A stretch of 64,000 nt of DNA from Paenibacillus sp. YPG26 (GCF_023704175.1 NZ_CP084530.1:3844001-3908000); one strand, 5' to 3'; shown: positions 1 to 10,239, counted from the first letter of the stretch. Translations and numbers: made by a program. The notes: generated from the sequence alone by a model not told the origin.

Positions 1-47
1 AATAAATTCTAGAACGACACAGGGTATCGTTACAGGGGGAGACCGGA

Positions 48-818
48 ATGACATCAGCCGCATTAGAAATCAGCCACTTGACCAAGACGTTTCGTACAGA
101 TAACAAAGAAAATCAAGTGCTTGATCATATTGAATTCACTCTGAGCGAACAGGAATTTGTGTCGATTATCGGACCGAGCGGCTGTGGGAAGAGCACGCTG
201 CTAAAGATCGTCGCTGGCCTGGATATGCAGTACGAGGGTCAGGTACGGCTTAATGGCAAGGATAATGTTGGACCGAGCAAGAATAAAGGATTTATTTTTC
301 AGGAGCATCGTCTATTTCCATGGGCAACCGTTGAGAAGAATATAGCCGCGGAGCTATCCCTCAAGAACAAGGAGGTTCGGGAGCGGGTAGATGCCATGAT
401 TAATCTGGTCAGGTTAACCGGATTCGAGAAGGCTTATCCGAAGCAGCTCTCCGGAGGCATGTCCCAGCGGGTCGCTATTGCACGGGCTTTGATGCGCAGC
501 CCCGAGATTCTGCTGCTGGACGAGCCCTTCGGTGCCCTTGATGCCTTTACACGTAACCATATGCAGGAATCCCTGCTGGATATCTGGCGTGAGAACAAAA
601 CCTCCATGCTGCTTGTGACCCATGATATTGACGAAGCCATATTCTTATCGAACCGCGTTATCGTCATGGATGCCAAGCCTGGACGGATCAAAGCGATTAT
701 TCCCATCGACCTGCCATTTCCAAGAGACCGGCTCAGCAGTTCATTTCAGGAGCTGCGAACTCACGTAATTAGCGCACTCGCCGACAAGGAGCAGACGGTC
801 GAAGATTGGTCTGTCTAA
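48..818 (+). CDS. ABC transporter ATP-binding protein, NitT/TauT/SsuB type
   Basis: ATPase subunit of an importer of the nitrate/sulfonate/taurine class (256 aa, the usual length). Visible motifs are Walker [10 protein letters not shown], signature [14 protein letters not shown], Walker [12 protein letters not shown] and the H-loop VTHDIDEA. A ribosome binding site (gggggag) precedes the ATG. The partner permease follows after 24 bases, so the two form an operon. The substrate-binding protein would be expected upstream, outside the window, so the substrate cannot be named; sulfonate, taurine, nitrate and thiamine-precursor importers all share this layout. Confidence 0.93.
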   Translation: MTSAALEISHLTKTFRTDNKENQVLDHIEFTLSEQEFVSIIGPSGCGKSTLLKIVAGLDMQYEGQVRLNGKDNVGPSKNKGFIFQEHRLFPWATVEKNIAAELSLKNKEVRERVDAMINLVRLTGFEKAYPKQLSGGMSQRVAIARALMRSPEILLLDEPFGALDAFTRNHMQESLLDIWRENKTSMLLVTHDIDEAIFLSNRVIVMDAKPGRIKAIIPIDLPFPRDRLSSSFQELRTHVISALADKEQTVEDWSV

Positions 819-842
819 CATCATAAGAAAGGTTGTTCCCTC

Positions 843-1616
843 ATGCAGAAAAAAGAATTCTCGCACCACCTCGTACGGGGAAGTCTCATTCCCGCAATCG
901 TACTCATCTTATGGCAGACAGCCTCCTCGCTCGAGTGGATTTCGGCCCAGCTATTCCCGCCTCCTCTCACTATTCTGCACAGCTTCTACGAAGTCACAGT
1001 ATCCGGCGAACTATGGCACCATCTGAAGCCAAGTATCATGCGGGCTATGTCCGGATTCCTGATCGGCGGCGGGTCCGGTCTGTTAATAGGTCTATTAGTT
1101 GGACTATTCAAGCGTTCAGAGCAGCTGCTTGATCCGACCATTCAAATGCTGCGGACCGTCCCTTTGCTGGCGATTACGCCTTTGTTCATCTTGTGGCTGG
1201 GATTCGGTGAGGTGTCCAAAGTGCTGCTAATATCTATGGGAGCCTTCTTCCCCATGTATGTCAATTCGTTCCTGGGCGTTCGCAACGTGGATGCCAAGCT
1301 GTTCGATGTGGCCCGCGTGCTGGAGTTCAGTCGCATTCAACAAGTGACCAAGGTCATTCTGCCGGGGGCTATGCCGAATGTCCTGCTAGGGGTTCGCTTA
1401 TCCCTAAGTACTTCCTGGCTGTGCCTGGTGGTTGCTGAACTAATGGGTGCAGACCGGGGCATCGGCTATTTGATTCAGGACGCGAGGGCTTATATGCGGA
1501 CAGATATCGTATTTGTCGGGATCATCGTCTTCGCTGTGGCCGGTAAGCTGACCGACTCCTTCGTGCGTTTCTTGGAGAAGCGGCTGCTGAAATGGCAGGA
1601 TATTTACCGCGGATAA
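843..1616 (+). CDS. ABC transporter permease, SsuC/TauC type
   Basis: Membrane subunit of the importer encoded with the upstream ATPase (257 aa). The protein has about six hydrophobic segments and, near residues 155-185, a stretch matching the EAA-loop of binding-protein-dependent permeases (EFSRIQQVTKVILPGAMP), which docks on the ATPase. A strong intrinsic terminator follows the stop, closing the operon. The substrate is unknown for the same reason as for the ATPase: no solute-binding protein lies in the window. Confidence 0.92.
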   Translation: MQKKEFSHHLVRGSLIPAIVLILWQTASSLEWISAQLFPPPLTILHSFYEVTVSGELWHHLKPSIMRAMSGFLIGGGSGLLIGLLVGLFKRSEQLLDPTIQMLRTVPLLAITPLFILWLGFGEVSKVLLISMGAFFPMYVNSFLGVRNVDAKLFDVARVLEFSRIQQVTKVILPGAMPNVLLGVRLSLSTSWLCLVVAELMGADRGIGYLIQDARAYMRTDIVFVGIIVFAVAGKLTDSFVRFLEKRLLKWQDIYRG

Positions 1617-1630
1617 CTCTAATTGATTGT

Positions 1631-1682
1631 AAGCCAGTAATGGCCGCATTGCTATATGCGGTTGTTACTGGCTTTTCTTTTG
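1631..1682 (+). terminator. intrinsic terminator of the ABC importer operon
   Basis: A long hairpin begins with AAGCCAGTAA, closes with TTACTGGCTT, has an inner CCGCAT/ATGCGG stem and is followed by ttttcttttg. It lies 14 bases after the permease stop. Confidence 0.85.
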
Positions 1683-1864
1683 CCATTATCGTGGGGTATG
1701 TCAAACCAAAGTTAACTCCACGTATACCCGAATGAGCGGATTAACCCCCGCTTAACCCTGGCTTTATGCCTCTGTAACATAGATTGCCTAGTATGGAGAA
1801 ATGTCCATGCGAAAATTTTGTCGAAGGACTAACAAAGGCGTCTATTTGGAGAGGGAGAGTTGCT

Positions 1865-4800
1865 TTGAACAGGAATCTTAAATTACGAAACTGGTTATCT
1901 ATACTGATGATCAGCAGCATGGTGCTTGGCTCAGCTTTGCCTGCGGCAGGGGCTGCAGAGGAGACAGGCGCCATTCCGTCCCCAGTGACCGCAACCGGTG
2001 GAACTGCTGAGGGAGCATCCGCTACAGGAACAGGGGGAGAAGCTCCTGTGGAAGAGAATTCAGAGCAGGCGGCCCGTGATGAACAGACCGAGCCTGCTCT
2101 GACGCCTACATATACGGCACCAACTAATGGCAGTCCGAAGCTGCTTACGGAGCAGGTGAACACGCCGGCGCTGCTGATTACGCAGATCGTGCCGGATACA
2201 AGCAACATTCCGGAGCTGCTTCCCGATGGAACCCCATCCAGCACCGGCTCCGTGGATGGTTATGAGTCCATTGAGGTGTATAACAACACCACTAAGGAAG
2301 TGGACTTCGAGCAGTATGATTTCTATTACGTCAACGGCTCTACAGAGACAAAGTGGGCAGTAAATTCAGGTTCAGCTGTAAAGATTCCACCCCGCGAAGC
2401 TGTTGTCTTCTGGGTGCAGAACAGCAGCAACCAGGAGCTGGCCGCGGACTCCTTCAATACCAATTATACCCGGGCGGATTACACCTCTTCTCTGGTAGAA
2501 GGCAAGAATCTGTTCCGCCAGCAAGGCGGCAATGGCATGGCCAATACGGGGACCCGTTCCCTGATCATCCGGACCAAGCAGGGAGCCGACCTGGTGAAGG
2601 CTGAATATACGATTGCCTCAGGGAAATCCAAGGCCAATCACGGTATCCGCTTCGGTTATCCCGTAGATGGCGGCTTGAAAATGATCATGGAGGCTCAGCC
2701 TGAGTCCCTGCCCGCCACTCCGGGACAGCTGCAGGAATCGCAGATTCCTCCGCAGCCGTCTACTCCGGAAGAGCCGGGTACTGGCACACTTCAGATCACG
2801 CATGTGCCTGCTGCCCAAGCACAGGGCCTGAAGGATCTGCCTATCACGGCCCAGATCCAGAATCCGGATAATACGTCTGGAAGCAGCCTGTCGGCAGAGC
2901 TGCTGTATAAGACGCCTTCCCAGGCGCGATATAAGGTGATTCCACTTCCCCAGAAGGGCGGCAGCGAATACTCCGCTGTCATCCCGGCTGCTGCACTCGC
3001 TGAATCCAAGCTGGATTATAAGATCCGGGTGAATTCGGTTGAACAGGCATACTCGGTTGATGTGGACCTGCCTGCGTTCGACCCTGTGAAGGCACCAGTT
3101 CTGCTTGTGACCAAGGTGGTACCTAATACCACTAATGTGCCAGGGACATCGTCAGATGCCTATGAATTCATTGAAGTCTACAACAACACGGATCAGCCGG
3201 TTGATTTCAACAACTACAAAGTTTATTACCGTTATCCCGACTCCGGCATACAGGCCGATGCCAAGTGGCCGTCCAATAAAGAACAATTCATAATTCCTGC
3301 CGGCAAGTCGGTTGTCTTCTGGATTAAGAATGGGGCCAACGCCAGTTATACGGCCGCTGATTTTAACGCATTTTACCAGACCTCCCTTACCCTAGACAGC
3401 AACCTGTTCACCATTGAGAGTGGAGGGCTGGCCAACTCCGGCCGCCGTGCCGTTGTAATCAAGACGAACACAGAGAAAGAAGTCTCTGCCGCTTATTATG
3501 ACGCGGATACGCTATATGAGGGCGGAACTAAAGGAGATGAGACGAAGGAAAATACCGCACTTCTATACAAATATCCGGTCAGCGGCACCACGATGATCAA
3601 GATGAGCTCCGGACTGGTGAAGGCTGTTCCGGGTGTGGACAACGAGGCTGTACCTTCCACCCCTGTACATGTTGAGCCGGATCTTCAGGCGCCTACTGTG
3701 AAGGATCTAACCGGAATAACCACCGTGGATCAATCCAAGAGCATCGACCTCAAGGTGGATGCCAAGGATGACAAGCAGGTCGTCTCGGTCAAAATCTACA
3801 CCAAATCCGATAAACAGCAGGATTTCGTGGAACACAATCTCGCCGAGGACTACGGAGACCGTCTGTACCATTACCCTCTGTCCTCCGCAGATTTGATCGG
3901 TAGAAAGTCTCTAACTTACTATTTTGCCGCTTCAGATGGAACTCAAGTTATCAAGTCTGAGACCAAGATCATATCCATTACAGGAGGACCTAGCGGGGAG
4001 GATCTTCGCCTGAACTTCAAGGATGGAGACTTGGTCAAAGATACCCGTACACTCAAAGGAGCTGCCCGTAATACCGCACCGGGTTCACTCAAGCTCAGCA
4101 TTGATGGCAAGGAAATCTCTAAGGAAGCGTATGCCGCCCTTGAGCATGATGCGTATTTCGTCTTTGACGCCAAGAATGTCGATTACTACTTCAAGAATGC
4201 GGTGACGATGGGGGAACCTGCCGCGGGCAGTGAGGATAAGACGATCCTGTACACGTTCCTCGACCCTATTCCCACTTATACGACCCTGTCCTATCCGATT
4301 GACGCCGACCGGCTGCAGCTCGGGACGGACAATGTCATTTATATCCGGGCTGGCTCCAAGTCATCCCCGTTCGATCCGAGACCGGGCGAGAATAAAGATG
4401 ATTTCGAGATCAGAAATGTACGTCTTCTGTTAGCCGACGGAACCGAAATATGGGACCCTGCGTACAGCACCCCGGACAAAGAGATTAAAATGGGAGACAG
4501 CTCCGGGAAGTCGGAATCCATTGGCTTCCGCTTTAATCTGACCTCATCCATGCTTCAAGCCCAAGCCTACAGCTGGGACACCAAGAATTATGAAGATGGA
4601 GTGCATCAAGTAAAGGTTGAGAATCAAGAGAAGTCCCTAGCTGCCAAGGTCACTGTGGATAATACGCCTCCATCCATTACACCGAACTTGGAAGAAGGCA
4701 AGGAATACCGGGGTGCCTTTACGATTAATGCCAAGATTGAGGATAAACTGGCCGGTGTGGATCAAGTAGAAGTGAAGCTGGATGGCGAGGTCATACACCT

Positions 4801-7800
4801 GCCTTATGCTGCAACCTCAGGGACCCTGAAGCCGGGACCTCATGAATTGTCCATTCAGGCTGCGGATACAATTGGCAATACCACACAGACAAAGGTAACC
4901 TTCAAGGTTCCCAATGAGAACCCCTTGAATCCCGAATTGGTGGCACCAGCCCAGGGGCAGAGCAGCCTTGGGAACAACGCCAAGCTAACTGTCAAGGTGC
5001 AGGATCCTACGGGCGACCCTCTTAAGATCAGCTTTTATAAAGGATTCAAGTATGATGGCAGCCGTGCGGAAGGATTCGCAGGTTATAAGAATGCGTCTGT
5101 AACCGAACCCCCGAGGGAGAAGGTTCCCGCTGGTGAGCTGGCCCTGACGGAGGAAGAATATGCCCAAATCAGCAAGCTGGATGGCAAATACCTGGTCAAT
5201 GACTCTGATGAGAAATTCCCATACCAGCGGTTCGAAGTGAAGCTTGATCCTACCGTGAAGTCAACGGATCAGGTGGAGATCGAATGGAAAGGCAAGTCGC
5301 TCGAGGGACGGAAGGTGAGCCTGTACGCGTGGAGCAAGTCCTCAGGTGTGTGGGAGCTGCTTGATCATGTGATTGCTGGAAGTGAGGACTTCCAGTTACA
5401 TGCCAAGGTAACCGCAGGCAAATATGCGGATGGACAAGTTATTCAAGTGCTGGTACAGGACGAGATCGCTTCTCCTGCCGCCGCTAAGTCAGGCCCTATT
5501 ACAGAAGATCCGTATGACTTCTCATTTATATGGATGTCCGATACCCAATATTATTCACAAAGCTTCCCATATATTTACCAGAAGAACGTGAAGTGGATTG
5601 CGGACAACAAGGACAAGCTTAACCTGAAGTATGTGATCCATACCGGAGATATTGTAGATAAATCGTATCAGGAATATCAATGGCAGGAAGCCGATAAGAA
5701 CATGAAGGTGCTTGAAAATGCCGATATCCCTTACGGGGTTCTTGCGGGAAATCATGATGTGAATCATCAGGAGAACGACTATACGAAGTACTGGGAGTAT
5801 TTCGGCGAGTCCCGGTTCAAGAATATGCCTACTTTTGCCGGCTCTTATAAGAACAATCGCGGGCATTACGATCTCGTGTCCGCCGGAGGAAATGACTTTA
5901 TCATCGTCTATATGGGCTGGGGACTCGGAGACAAGGAAATCGAATGGATGAACGAAATTGTATCCAAATATCCGGAGCGGAAAGCCATACTCGCTCTGCA
6001 TGAGTACATGCTTGTATCCAACAACCGGGCACCTATCGCGGATAAAATCTACGAGAAAGTCGTTCTACCGAACAAGAATGTGTTCGCCACGCTCTCGGGC
6101 CATTACCATGATGCCCAGTTAAAAGTGGATGAGATCGACGATAATGGCGACAAAGTGCCTGACCGCAAAGTCTATCAAATGCTGGCCGATTACCAAGGCG
6201 CACCGGAAGGCGGGCTTGGATATATCCGCTTGATGCAGTTCGATATGAAGAACAACAAGCTTCACATGAAGACGTATTCTCCTTATCTGGATAAATACAA
6301 CTTCTATGATCCGGCCGAAAATCCTAAATATCAGGGCAAGGACGAATTCTCCCTCGACCTGGACCTTCAGCCGCGTACCAAGCGAGTGGCCACCGACTAT
6401 TTCGGTGTGAAAGTCTACACAGATCAGCTGATTGGAAGCAGTCTGAATGTGAAGAGTGGCAGCCAGACTTCGGTCCAATGGAACTCTCTTCAACCGGACA
6501 GTTACATCCAGTGGTATGTGAAAGCGGAAGATGGATTCAGCGGCAGCAAGCTGTCTGACATCTGGGGCTTCTATAGTGGTAAGAGCACAGATGGTGGAGG
6601 AATGCCGGGCAATCCGGGGAACAACCCATCCGAAGGAAGTTCACCGGCTCCTGTGCAGCCAACTGTGCCGGGAGCTAAGCCAGGCGCAATTGAGGTGAAG
6701 GCATCTGGCGACGGGACTTACACAATCACTGATGAGGCCATGAAGAAAGCCGCCTCCGAAGCCGCTGACGGGAAAGTTCAAGTCGAACTGAAGGGTTCAA
6801 CTGGCGGGCAGCAGAATTCGAGATTGGTCATGGATACCGCGGCTCTGCAGAGTGTCACAGACCGCAAGCTGACGATGGAGATTATCTCACCGACAGCAGC
6901 CCTGACACTACCGGGATCCTCCCTGCCTAAGGGCTTGGCGGAAGCAGATAAGCTGGTTGTGGACATCGACACAACCTTGGATTCAGACATGAAGGCTCGC
7001 CTGACCGCTGCCGCTGGCAGCCGTGGGGAGCTCACCTCAAACGGATTGGTCTTCAATCTGGGGATGACGCTTGCCAAGGGGCAATCCGCGGCAGCGATTC
7101 ATCAATTGAGCGGCCCTGTTACGATTACCCGGACGCTGACCGATGAGCAGAAGACGCAGCTGAATCGGGATTATGCCGGCGTGTATAAGCTGAGTGCTGG
7201 ACAAGCCGAATACATCGGTGGACAATTTAGCGGATCAACAGTAAGCTTCACCACCGATCAACTCGGGGAGTTCGCCATAATGGAGTATCATAAACGGTTC
7301 GCGGATCTATCAGGAGGATGGGCGGATGAATTCATCACCAAGCTCGCCGCCAAGCACATCATTACAGAAATAGACGAGAACCGGTTCGGGCCGAATCAGG
7401 ATATAACCCGTGCGGATTTTGCCATCCTTGCCGTAAGGTCCCTGACAGAGCAAGCTTCGGAATCCACGTCTGCCTTTGAAGATGTGACCTCGAACGCCTA
7501 TTTCTCAGGATATATAGCTAAAGCTGCAGAACTGGGCATTATGCAGGGAAGCGGCGGGCAGTTCCGCCCTATGGACCCGATTACCCGGGAAGAGGCGGCC
7601 GCTGTACTGATGAATCTGGCTGGGAGAATGAACAAAACACCACAAACAAGTGGATCTTCAGCTGCATTCACTGATACATCGGAGATCTCCGGCTGGGCCA
7701 AATCAGCCGTGGTCCAAGCCCAGGCGCTGGGCTTGATCAATGGCAAAGGCGGTAACCGGTTTGATCCGAAGGATCAGGTAACCCGCGCAGAACTGTCCAA

Positions 7801-7843
7801 AATGCTCTACAAGCTGCTTGCATATCCTTCAAGCTCGAACTAA
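1865..7843 (+). CDS. S-layer-anchored metallophosphoesterase with two lamin-tail-like domains
   Basis: Secreted, wall-anchored protein of about 1,992 aa. I place the start at TTG 1865 because ggagagggagag lies just upstream and a typical signal peptide follows (basic NRNLKLR, hydrophobic core, cleavage near AAGAAE). An in-frame extension to 1784 lacks such a site. In order: a low-complexity linker; lamin-tail-like domains at about 102-265 and 411-590, each with an (S/F)IEVYNNT segment; Ig-like modules; a calcineurin-type phosphoesterase at about 1215-1470 (MSDTQYY, HTGDIVD, GNHDVN, LSGHYHDA); a Pro/Gly linker; and three SLH repeats from about 1812 to the end. The metal-ligand motifs look complete, with Asp-Thr-Gln in place of the usual Asp-X-His. 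A role in extracellular phosphate or nucleotide hydrolysis is inferred; the substrate is unknown. Confidence 0.9.
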   Translation: MNRNLKLRNWLSILMISSMVLGSALPAAGAAEETGAIPSPVTATGGTAEGASATGTGGEAPVEENSEQAARDEQTEPALTPTYTAPTNGSPKLLTEQVNTPALLITQIVPDTSNIPELLPDGTPSSTGSVDGYESIEVYNNTTKEVDFEQYDFYYVNGSTETKWAVNSGSAVKIPPREAVVFWVQNSSNQELAADSFNTNYTRADYTSSLVEGKNLFRQQGGNGMANTGTRSLIIRTKQGADLVKAEYTIASGKSKANHGIRFGYPVDGGLKMIMEAQPESLPATPGQLQESQIPPQPSTPEEPGTGTLQITHVPAAQAQGLKDLPITAQIQNPDNTSGSSLSAELLYKTPSQARYKVIPLPQKGGSEYSAVIPAAALAESKLDYKIRVNSVEQAYSVDVDLPAFDPVKAPVLLVTKVVPNTTNVPGTSSDAYEFIEVYNNTDQPVDFNNYKVYYRYPDSGIQADAKWPSNKEQFIIPAGKSVVFWIKNGANASYTAADFNAFYQTSLTLDSNLFTIESGGLANSGRRAVVIKTNTEKEVSAAYYDADTLYEGGTKGDETKENTALLYKYPVSGTTMIKMSSGLVKAVPGVDNEAVPSTPVHVEPDLQAPTVKDLTGITTVDQSKSIDLKVDAKDDKQVVSVKIYTKSDKQQDFVEHNLAEDYGDRLYHYPLSSADLIGRKSLTYYFAASDGTQVIKSETKIISITGGPSGEDLRLNFKDGDLVKDTRTLKGAARNTAPGSLKLSIDGKEISKEAYAALEHDAYFVFDAKNVDYYFKNAVTMGEPAAGSEDKTILYTFLDPIPTYTTLSYPIDADRLQLGTDNVIYIRAGSKSSPFDPRPGENKDDFEIRNVRLLLADGTEIWDPAYSTPDKEIKMGDSSGKSESIGFRFNLTSSMLQAQAYSWDTKNYEDGVHQVKVENQEKSLAAKVTVDNTPPSITPNLEEGKEYRGAFTINAKIEDKLAGVDQVEVKLDGEVIHLPYAATSGTLKPGPHELSIQAADTIGNTTQTKVTFKVPNENPLNPELVAPAQGQSSLGNNAKLTVKVQDPTGDPLKISFYKGFKYDGSRAEGFAGYKNASVTEPPREKVPAGELALTEEEYAQISKLDGKYLVNDSDEKFPYQRFEVKLDPTVKSTDQVEIEWKGKSLEGRKVSLYAWSKSSGVWELLDHVIAGSEDFQLHAKVTAGKYADGQVIQVLVQDEIASPAAAKSGPITEDPYDFSFIWMSDTQYYSQSFPYIYQKNVKWIADNKDKLNLKYVIHTGDIVDKSYQEYQWQEADKNMKVLENADIPYGVLAGNHDVNHQENDYTKYWEYFGESRFKNMPTFAGSYKNNRGHYDLVSAGGNDFIIVYMGWGLGDKEIEWMNEIVSKYPERKAILALHEYMLVSNNRAPIADKIYEKVVLPNKNVFATLSGHYHDAQLKVDEIDDNGDKVPDRKVYQMLADYQGAPEGGLGYIRLMQFDMKNNKLHMKTYSPYLDKYNFYDPAENPKYQGKDEFSLDLDLQPRTKRVATDYFGVKVYTDQLIGSSLNVKSGSQTSVQWNSLQPDSYIQWYVKAEDGFSGSKLSDIWGFYSGKSTDGGGMPGNPGNNPSEGSSPAPVQPTVPGAKPGAIEVKASGDGTYTITDEAMKKAASEAADGKVQVELKGSTGGQQNSRLVMDTAALQSVTDRKLTMEIISPTAALTLPGSSLPKGLAEADKLVVDIDTTLDSDMKARLTAAAGSRGELTSNGLVFNLGMTLAKGQSAAAIHQLSGPVTITRTLTDEQKTQLNRDYAGVYKLSAGQAEYIGGQFSGSTVSFTTDQLGEFAIMEYHKRFADLSGGWADEFITKLAAKHIITEIDENRFGPNQDITRADFAILAVRSLTEQASESTSAFEDVTSNAYFSGYIAKAAELGIMQGSGGQFRPMDPITREEAAAVLMNLAGRMNKTPQTSGSSAAFTDTSEISGWAKSAVVQAQALGLINGKGGNRFDPKDQVTRAELSKMLYKLLAYPSSSN

Positions 7844-7849
7844 TCTCAG

Positions 7850-7897
7850 ATCGTACCAAAAGAGACCCCGCGGGGTCTCCTTGGTACGATTTTTTTA
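7850..7897 (+). terminator. intrinsic terminator after the SLH phosphoesterase gene
   Basis: A near-perfect hairpin runs from ATCGTACCAA to TTGGTACGAT with an inner GAGACCCC/GGGGTCTC stem, directly followed by seven T residues. It starts 7 bases after the stop codon. Confidence 0.95.
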
Positions 7898-8011
7898 TTT
7901 AGTTGGGTAGCCATCTATGTCTGGTCATGTGACCGAAGCTGCATGTAAGCGATCATCTAATCCCAACAACTATGCTGGAAATAGCATCTTACTTTTTGCA
8001 ACCTCTATACC

Positions 8012-8689
8012 TTACTCCTGCTCCTTGATCACCTGCTCAACCCCAAGCAGTATCAGCTTCAATCCGAACTCAAAAGCCCTGTCGGTCCCCATCAGCTCGA
8101 ACAGCCCGTTCGTGAACATGTTTCGGAACAGTCCCGCTTCCGACTCGCTCATGGAGCCCAGCAGCCTGTTCATCTCCTCCCCCGGAAGCTCCTTCTGTTC
8201 CTTAAGAATAGCAGCGACATTACGCTGGTGCTGATAAGCATCCAGAACAAAATAGTAGACGTAGTTCACAAGGGTGACAACGACTTGCATCTTCTGTTCC
8301 TGGTCAAGTGGAGTCGATTCCACACACAGCAGCATACGGTTGGTGAACCGAATGATGTCAGGTTCGTGGGGCAGCGTCATCATCATGAGCTGCGTGGAGC
8401 AGGGATACCGGCTGAGCACGCTTCGTACCGTTACTGCGAGCTCCGTCAGCTGTTCCTTCCAGTCTCCCTCGGAACTGAACTCTTCCAGAATGTTTTTCGA
8501 GACCTGGTTAGCAAGACGCTGGTAGAGATCCTGCTTACTCTTGAAGTACCAGTACAAAGAAGGGGCCTGAATCCCCAGCCGGTCGGCCAACCGCCTCATA
8601 CTGAATTTTTCAATGCCCTCCTCACCAAGAAGCTCCCATGAAGCCTCCAGAATTTTATCCTCTGAGATCTGAGGCTGCTGTTTTCTCAT
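8012..8689 (-). CDS. TetR/AcrR family transcriptional regulator
   Basis: DNA-binding repressor of 225 aa. The N-terminal helix-turn-helix is clear (MRRLADRLGIQAPSLYWYFKSKQDLY). The C-terminal ligand domain resembles the TetR_C type found with drug-efflux regulators. It is divergent from a MATE efflux gene, and three copies of a CTAACACTGTTAG-like site lie in the shared intergenic region. Regulation of itself and of the pump is therefore inferred. The ligand is unknown. Confidence 0.92.
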   Translation of the reverse strand: MRKQQPQISEDKILEASWELLGEEGIEKFSMRRLADRLGIQAPSLYWYFKSKQDLYQRLANQVSKNILEEFSSEGDWKEQLTELAVTVRSVLSRYPCSTQLMMMTLPHEPDIIRFTNRMLLCVESTPLDQEQKMQVVVTLVNYVYYFVLDAYQHQRNVAAILKEQKELPGEEMNRLLGSMSESEAGLFRNMFTNGLFELMGTDRAFEFGLKLILLGVEQVIKEQE

Positions 8690-8707
8690 CGTTATCCGTC
8701 CTTTTAT

Positions 8708-8789
8708 CTAACAGTGTAAGTTTATGCTTTACAGGTTCATAGGTTCATGATATCATCTAACACTGTAAGGTTCAAACTAACACTGTTAG
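8708..8789. promoter_or_regulatory. overlapping divergent promoters with three TetR operators
   Basis: Rightward promoter: TTTACA (8728-8733), 17-base spacer, TATCAT (8751-8756). Leftward promoter: TTGAAC (complement of 8770-8775), 17-base spacer, TATCAT (complement of 8747-8752). The two -10 boxes share the palindrome ATGATATCAT. Operator-like sites lie at 8708-8720 (inverted), 8757-8769, and 8777-8789, where CTAACACTGTTAG is a perfect palindrome around one central base. The middle site lies between the -35 and -10 of the regulator and just after the -10 of the efflux gene. Confidence 0.8.
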
Positions 8790-8827
8790 ATGGTGGCTCG
8801 AAAATAAAATAGAAAGTGGTGATCCAC

Positions 8828-10180
8828 ATGGATTCGGAAAACCTTTATTACTTTGAGAAAGCACCGATTGCCAAAGCCGTAGCTCACTTCGCTGTACCCA
8901 TGATGCTAGGCACATCAATGAGTGTCATCTATTCCATTCTGAATGCCTATTTCCTTGGCACACTCCACAACACAGCCATGCTCACCGCACTTGCGCTAAC
9001 CTTGCCATTATTCGCTGTCATCATGGCGCTTGGGAACTTGATTGGCATCGGCAGCGGCACATTCATCTCCCGTCTGCTGGGAGAGAGACAGTACGATGAG
9101 GTCAAGCACGTGTCTTCGTTCGCTTTTTACAGCAGCTTAGTTCTCGGTCTTATTGTGATGGCTGTAGGACTTCCGCTGATCGATTCGATCGTACATGGCC
9201 TGGGAGCAACGCAGGACTCTTTCGGCTTCACGAAGGATTATGTGACAATCATGCTTATCGGTTCACCCTTCGTCGTATTATTCTTCACAATGGAGAATAT
9301 GGTGCGCTCGGAGGGATCAGCCGTCACATCCATGGCCGGCATGATGCTCAGTGTTGTCGTGAACATTATTCTCGACGCGTTAGTCATCTATGTGTTCCAC
9401 TGGGGCGTGATCGGCGTTGCGTCTGCTACGGTCATTTCTAACATAGCTGCGAGCACTTTCTACGCCTTCCATATGGGGTATAAGAGCCAATTCTTAACGA
9501 TCTCCGTCCGGTGGTTCAAGGTGACCAGGGACATTCTGGGCAATGTATTCAAAATTGGAGTTCCCGTGTTTATTATGAGTATCTTCCTCGGTGGGATGTC
9601 ACTTATTTTCAACCATTATCTTGTTGAATACGGGGATCAGGCCGTGGCCGCTTACGGGATTTCTTCACGGCTTCTGCAATTTCCTGAGTTCATTCTGATG
9701 GGGTTGTGCGAAGGGGTCGTGCCGCTCATTGCTTTCTCTTTCACAGCGAATAAACTGCGTATGAAGACCACCATTGGATTTACGATTAAAGCGATAATGA
9801 CGCTTGCCGCCCTCTTCGGGGTCATGGTCTATTTGATTTCCGACCACCTCATTGGCCTGTTTACGAATGACCCGCAATTAGTCGAAATGGGCAGCTACAT
9901 TCTGCATGTGACGTTCTTATCCTTGTTCATCACCGGAATGACCACTTTGTTCACGGGGATCTTTCAGGCCACAGCGCAAGGAACGGCCGCGTTCATCATG
10001 TCCGTTATTCAAGGAATTACATTGATTCCTGTACTCTACATCGCAAGTCGCATGAACGGCTTCCACGGAGTGGTCTGGTCACTCGTCATTGCGGATGCCG
10101 CCGCGTTCCTTGTTGGCGCCATTATGCTGTATGTTCTGCGGGGCAAATTGCAGCCGGACCTGGATAGTTTGGTGCATTGA
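8828..10180 (+). CDS. MATE family multidrug efflux transporter
   Basis: Predicted cation/drug antiporter of 450 aa with about twelve hydrophobic segments in two MATE halves. The N-terminal segment APIAKAVAHFAVPMMLG and the glycine-rich LGNLIGIGSGTFISRLLGE are typical of the family. I use ATG 8828, which follows aagtggtga; an in-frame GTG at 8816 would overlap that site. The divergent TetR gene and its operators suggest derepression of this pump by a toxic ligand, which is an inference. Confidence 0.92.
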   Translation: MDSENLYYFEKAPIAKAVAHFAVPMMLGTSMSVIYSILNAYFLGTLHNTAMLTALALTLPLFAVIMALGNLIGIGSGTFISRLLGERQYDEVKHVSSFAFYSSLVLGLIVMAVGLPLIDSIVHGLGATQDSFGFTKDYVTIMLIGSPFVVLFFTMENMVRSEGSAVTSMAGMMLSVVVNIILDALVIYVFHWGVIGVASATVISNIAASTFYAFHMGYKSQFLTISVRWFKVTRDILGNVFKIGVPVFIMSIFLGGMSLIFNHYLVEYGDQAVAAYGISSRLLQFPEFILMGLCEGVVPLIAFSFTANKLRMKTTIGFTIKAIMTLAALFGVMVYLISDHLIGLFTNDPQLVEMGSYILHVTFLSLFITGMTTLFTGIFQATAQGTAAFIMSVIQGITLIPVLYIASRMNGFHGVVWSLVIADAAAFLVGAIMLYVLRGKLQPDLDSLVH

Positions 10181-10200
10181 ATTATAGGTAACACGGGAAA

Positions 10201-10239
10201 AAGGCAGGATAAGGGTACTCCCTGATCTGCCCTCTTCTC
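10201..10239. terminator. possible weak hairpin between the MATE gene and the DUF3021 gene
   Basis: ggcaggat and atctgcc can pair around a ggg/ccc inner stem, between two convergent genes. There is no good T-run on the plus side, so the call is tentative. The rest of 10181-10426 shows no gene. Confidence 0.3.

Noticed and set aside
5555..6001. 148-codon open frame on the minus strand
   Set aside because: Antisense to the phosphoesterase domain; no ribosome binding site.
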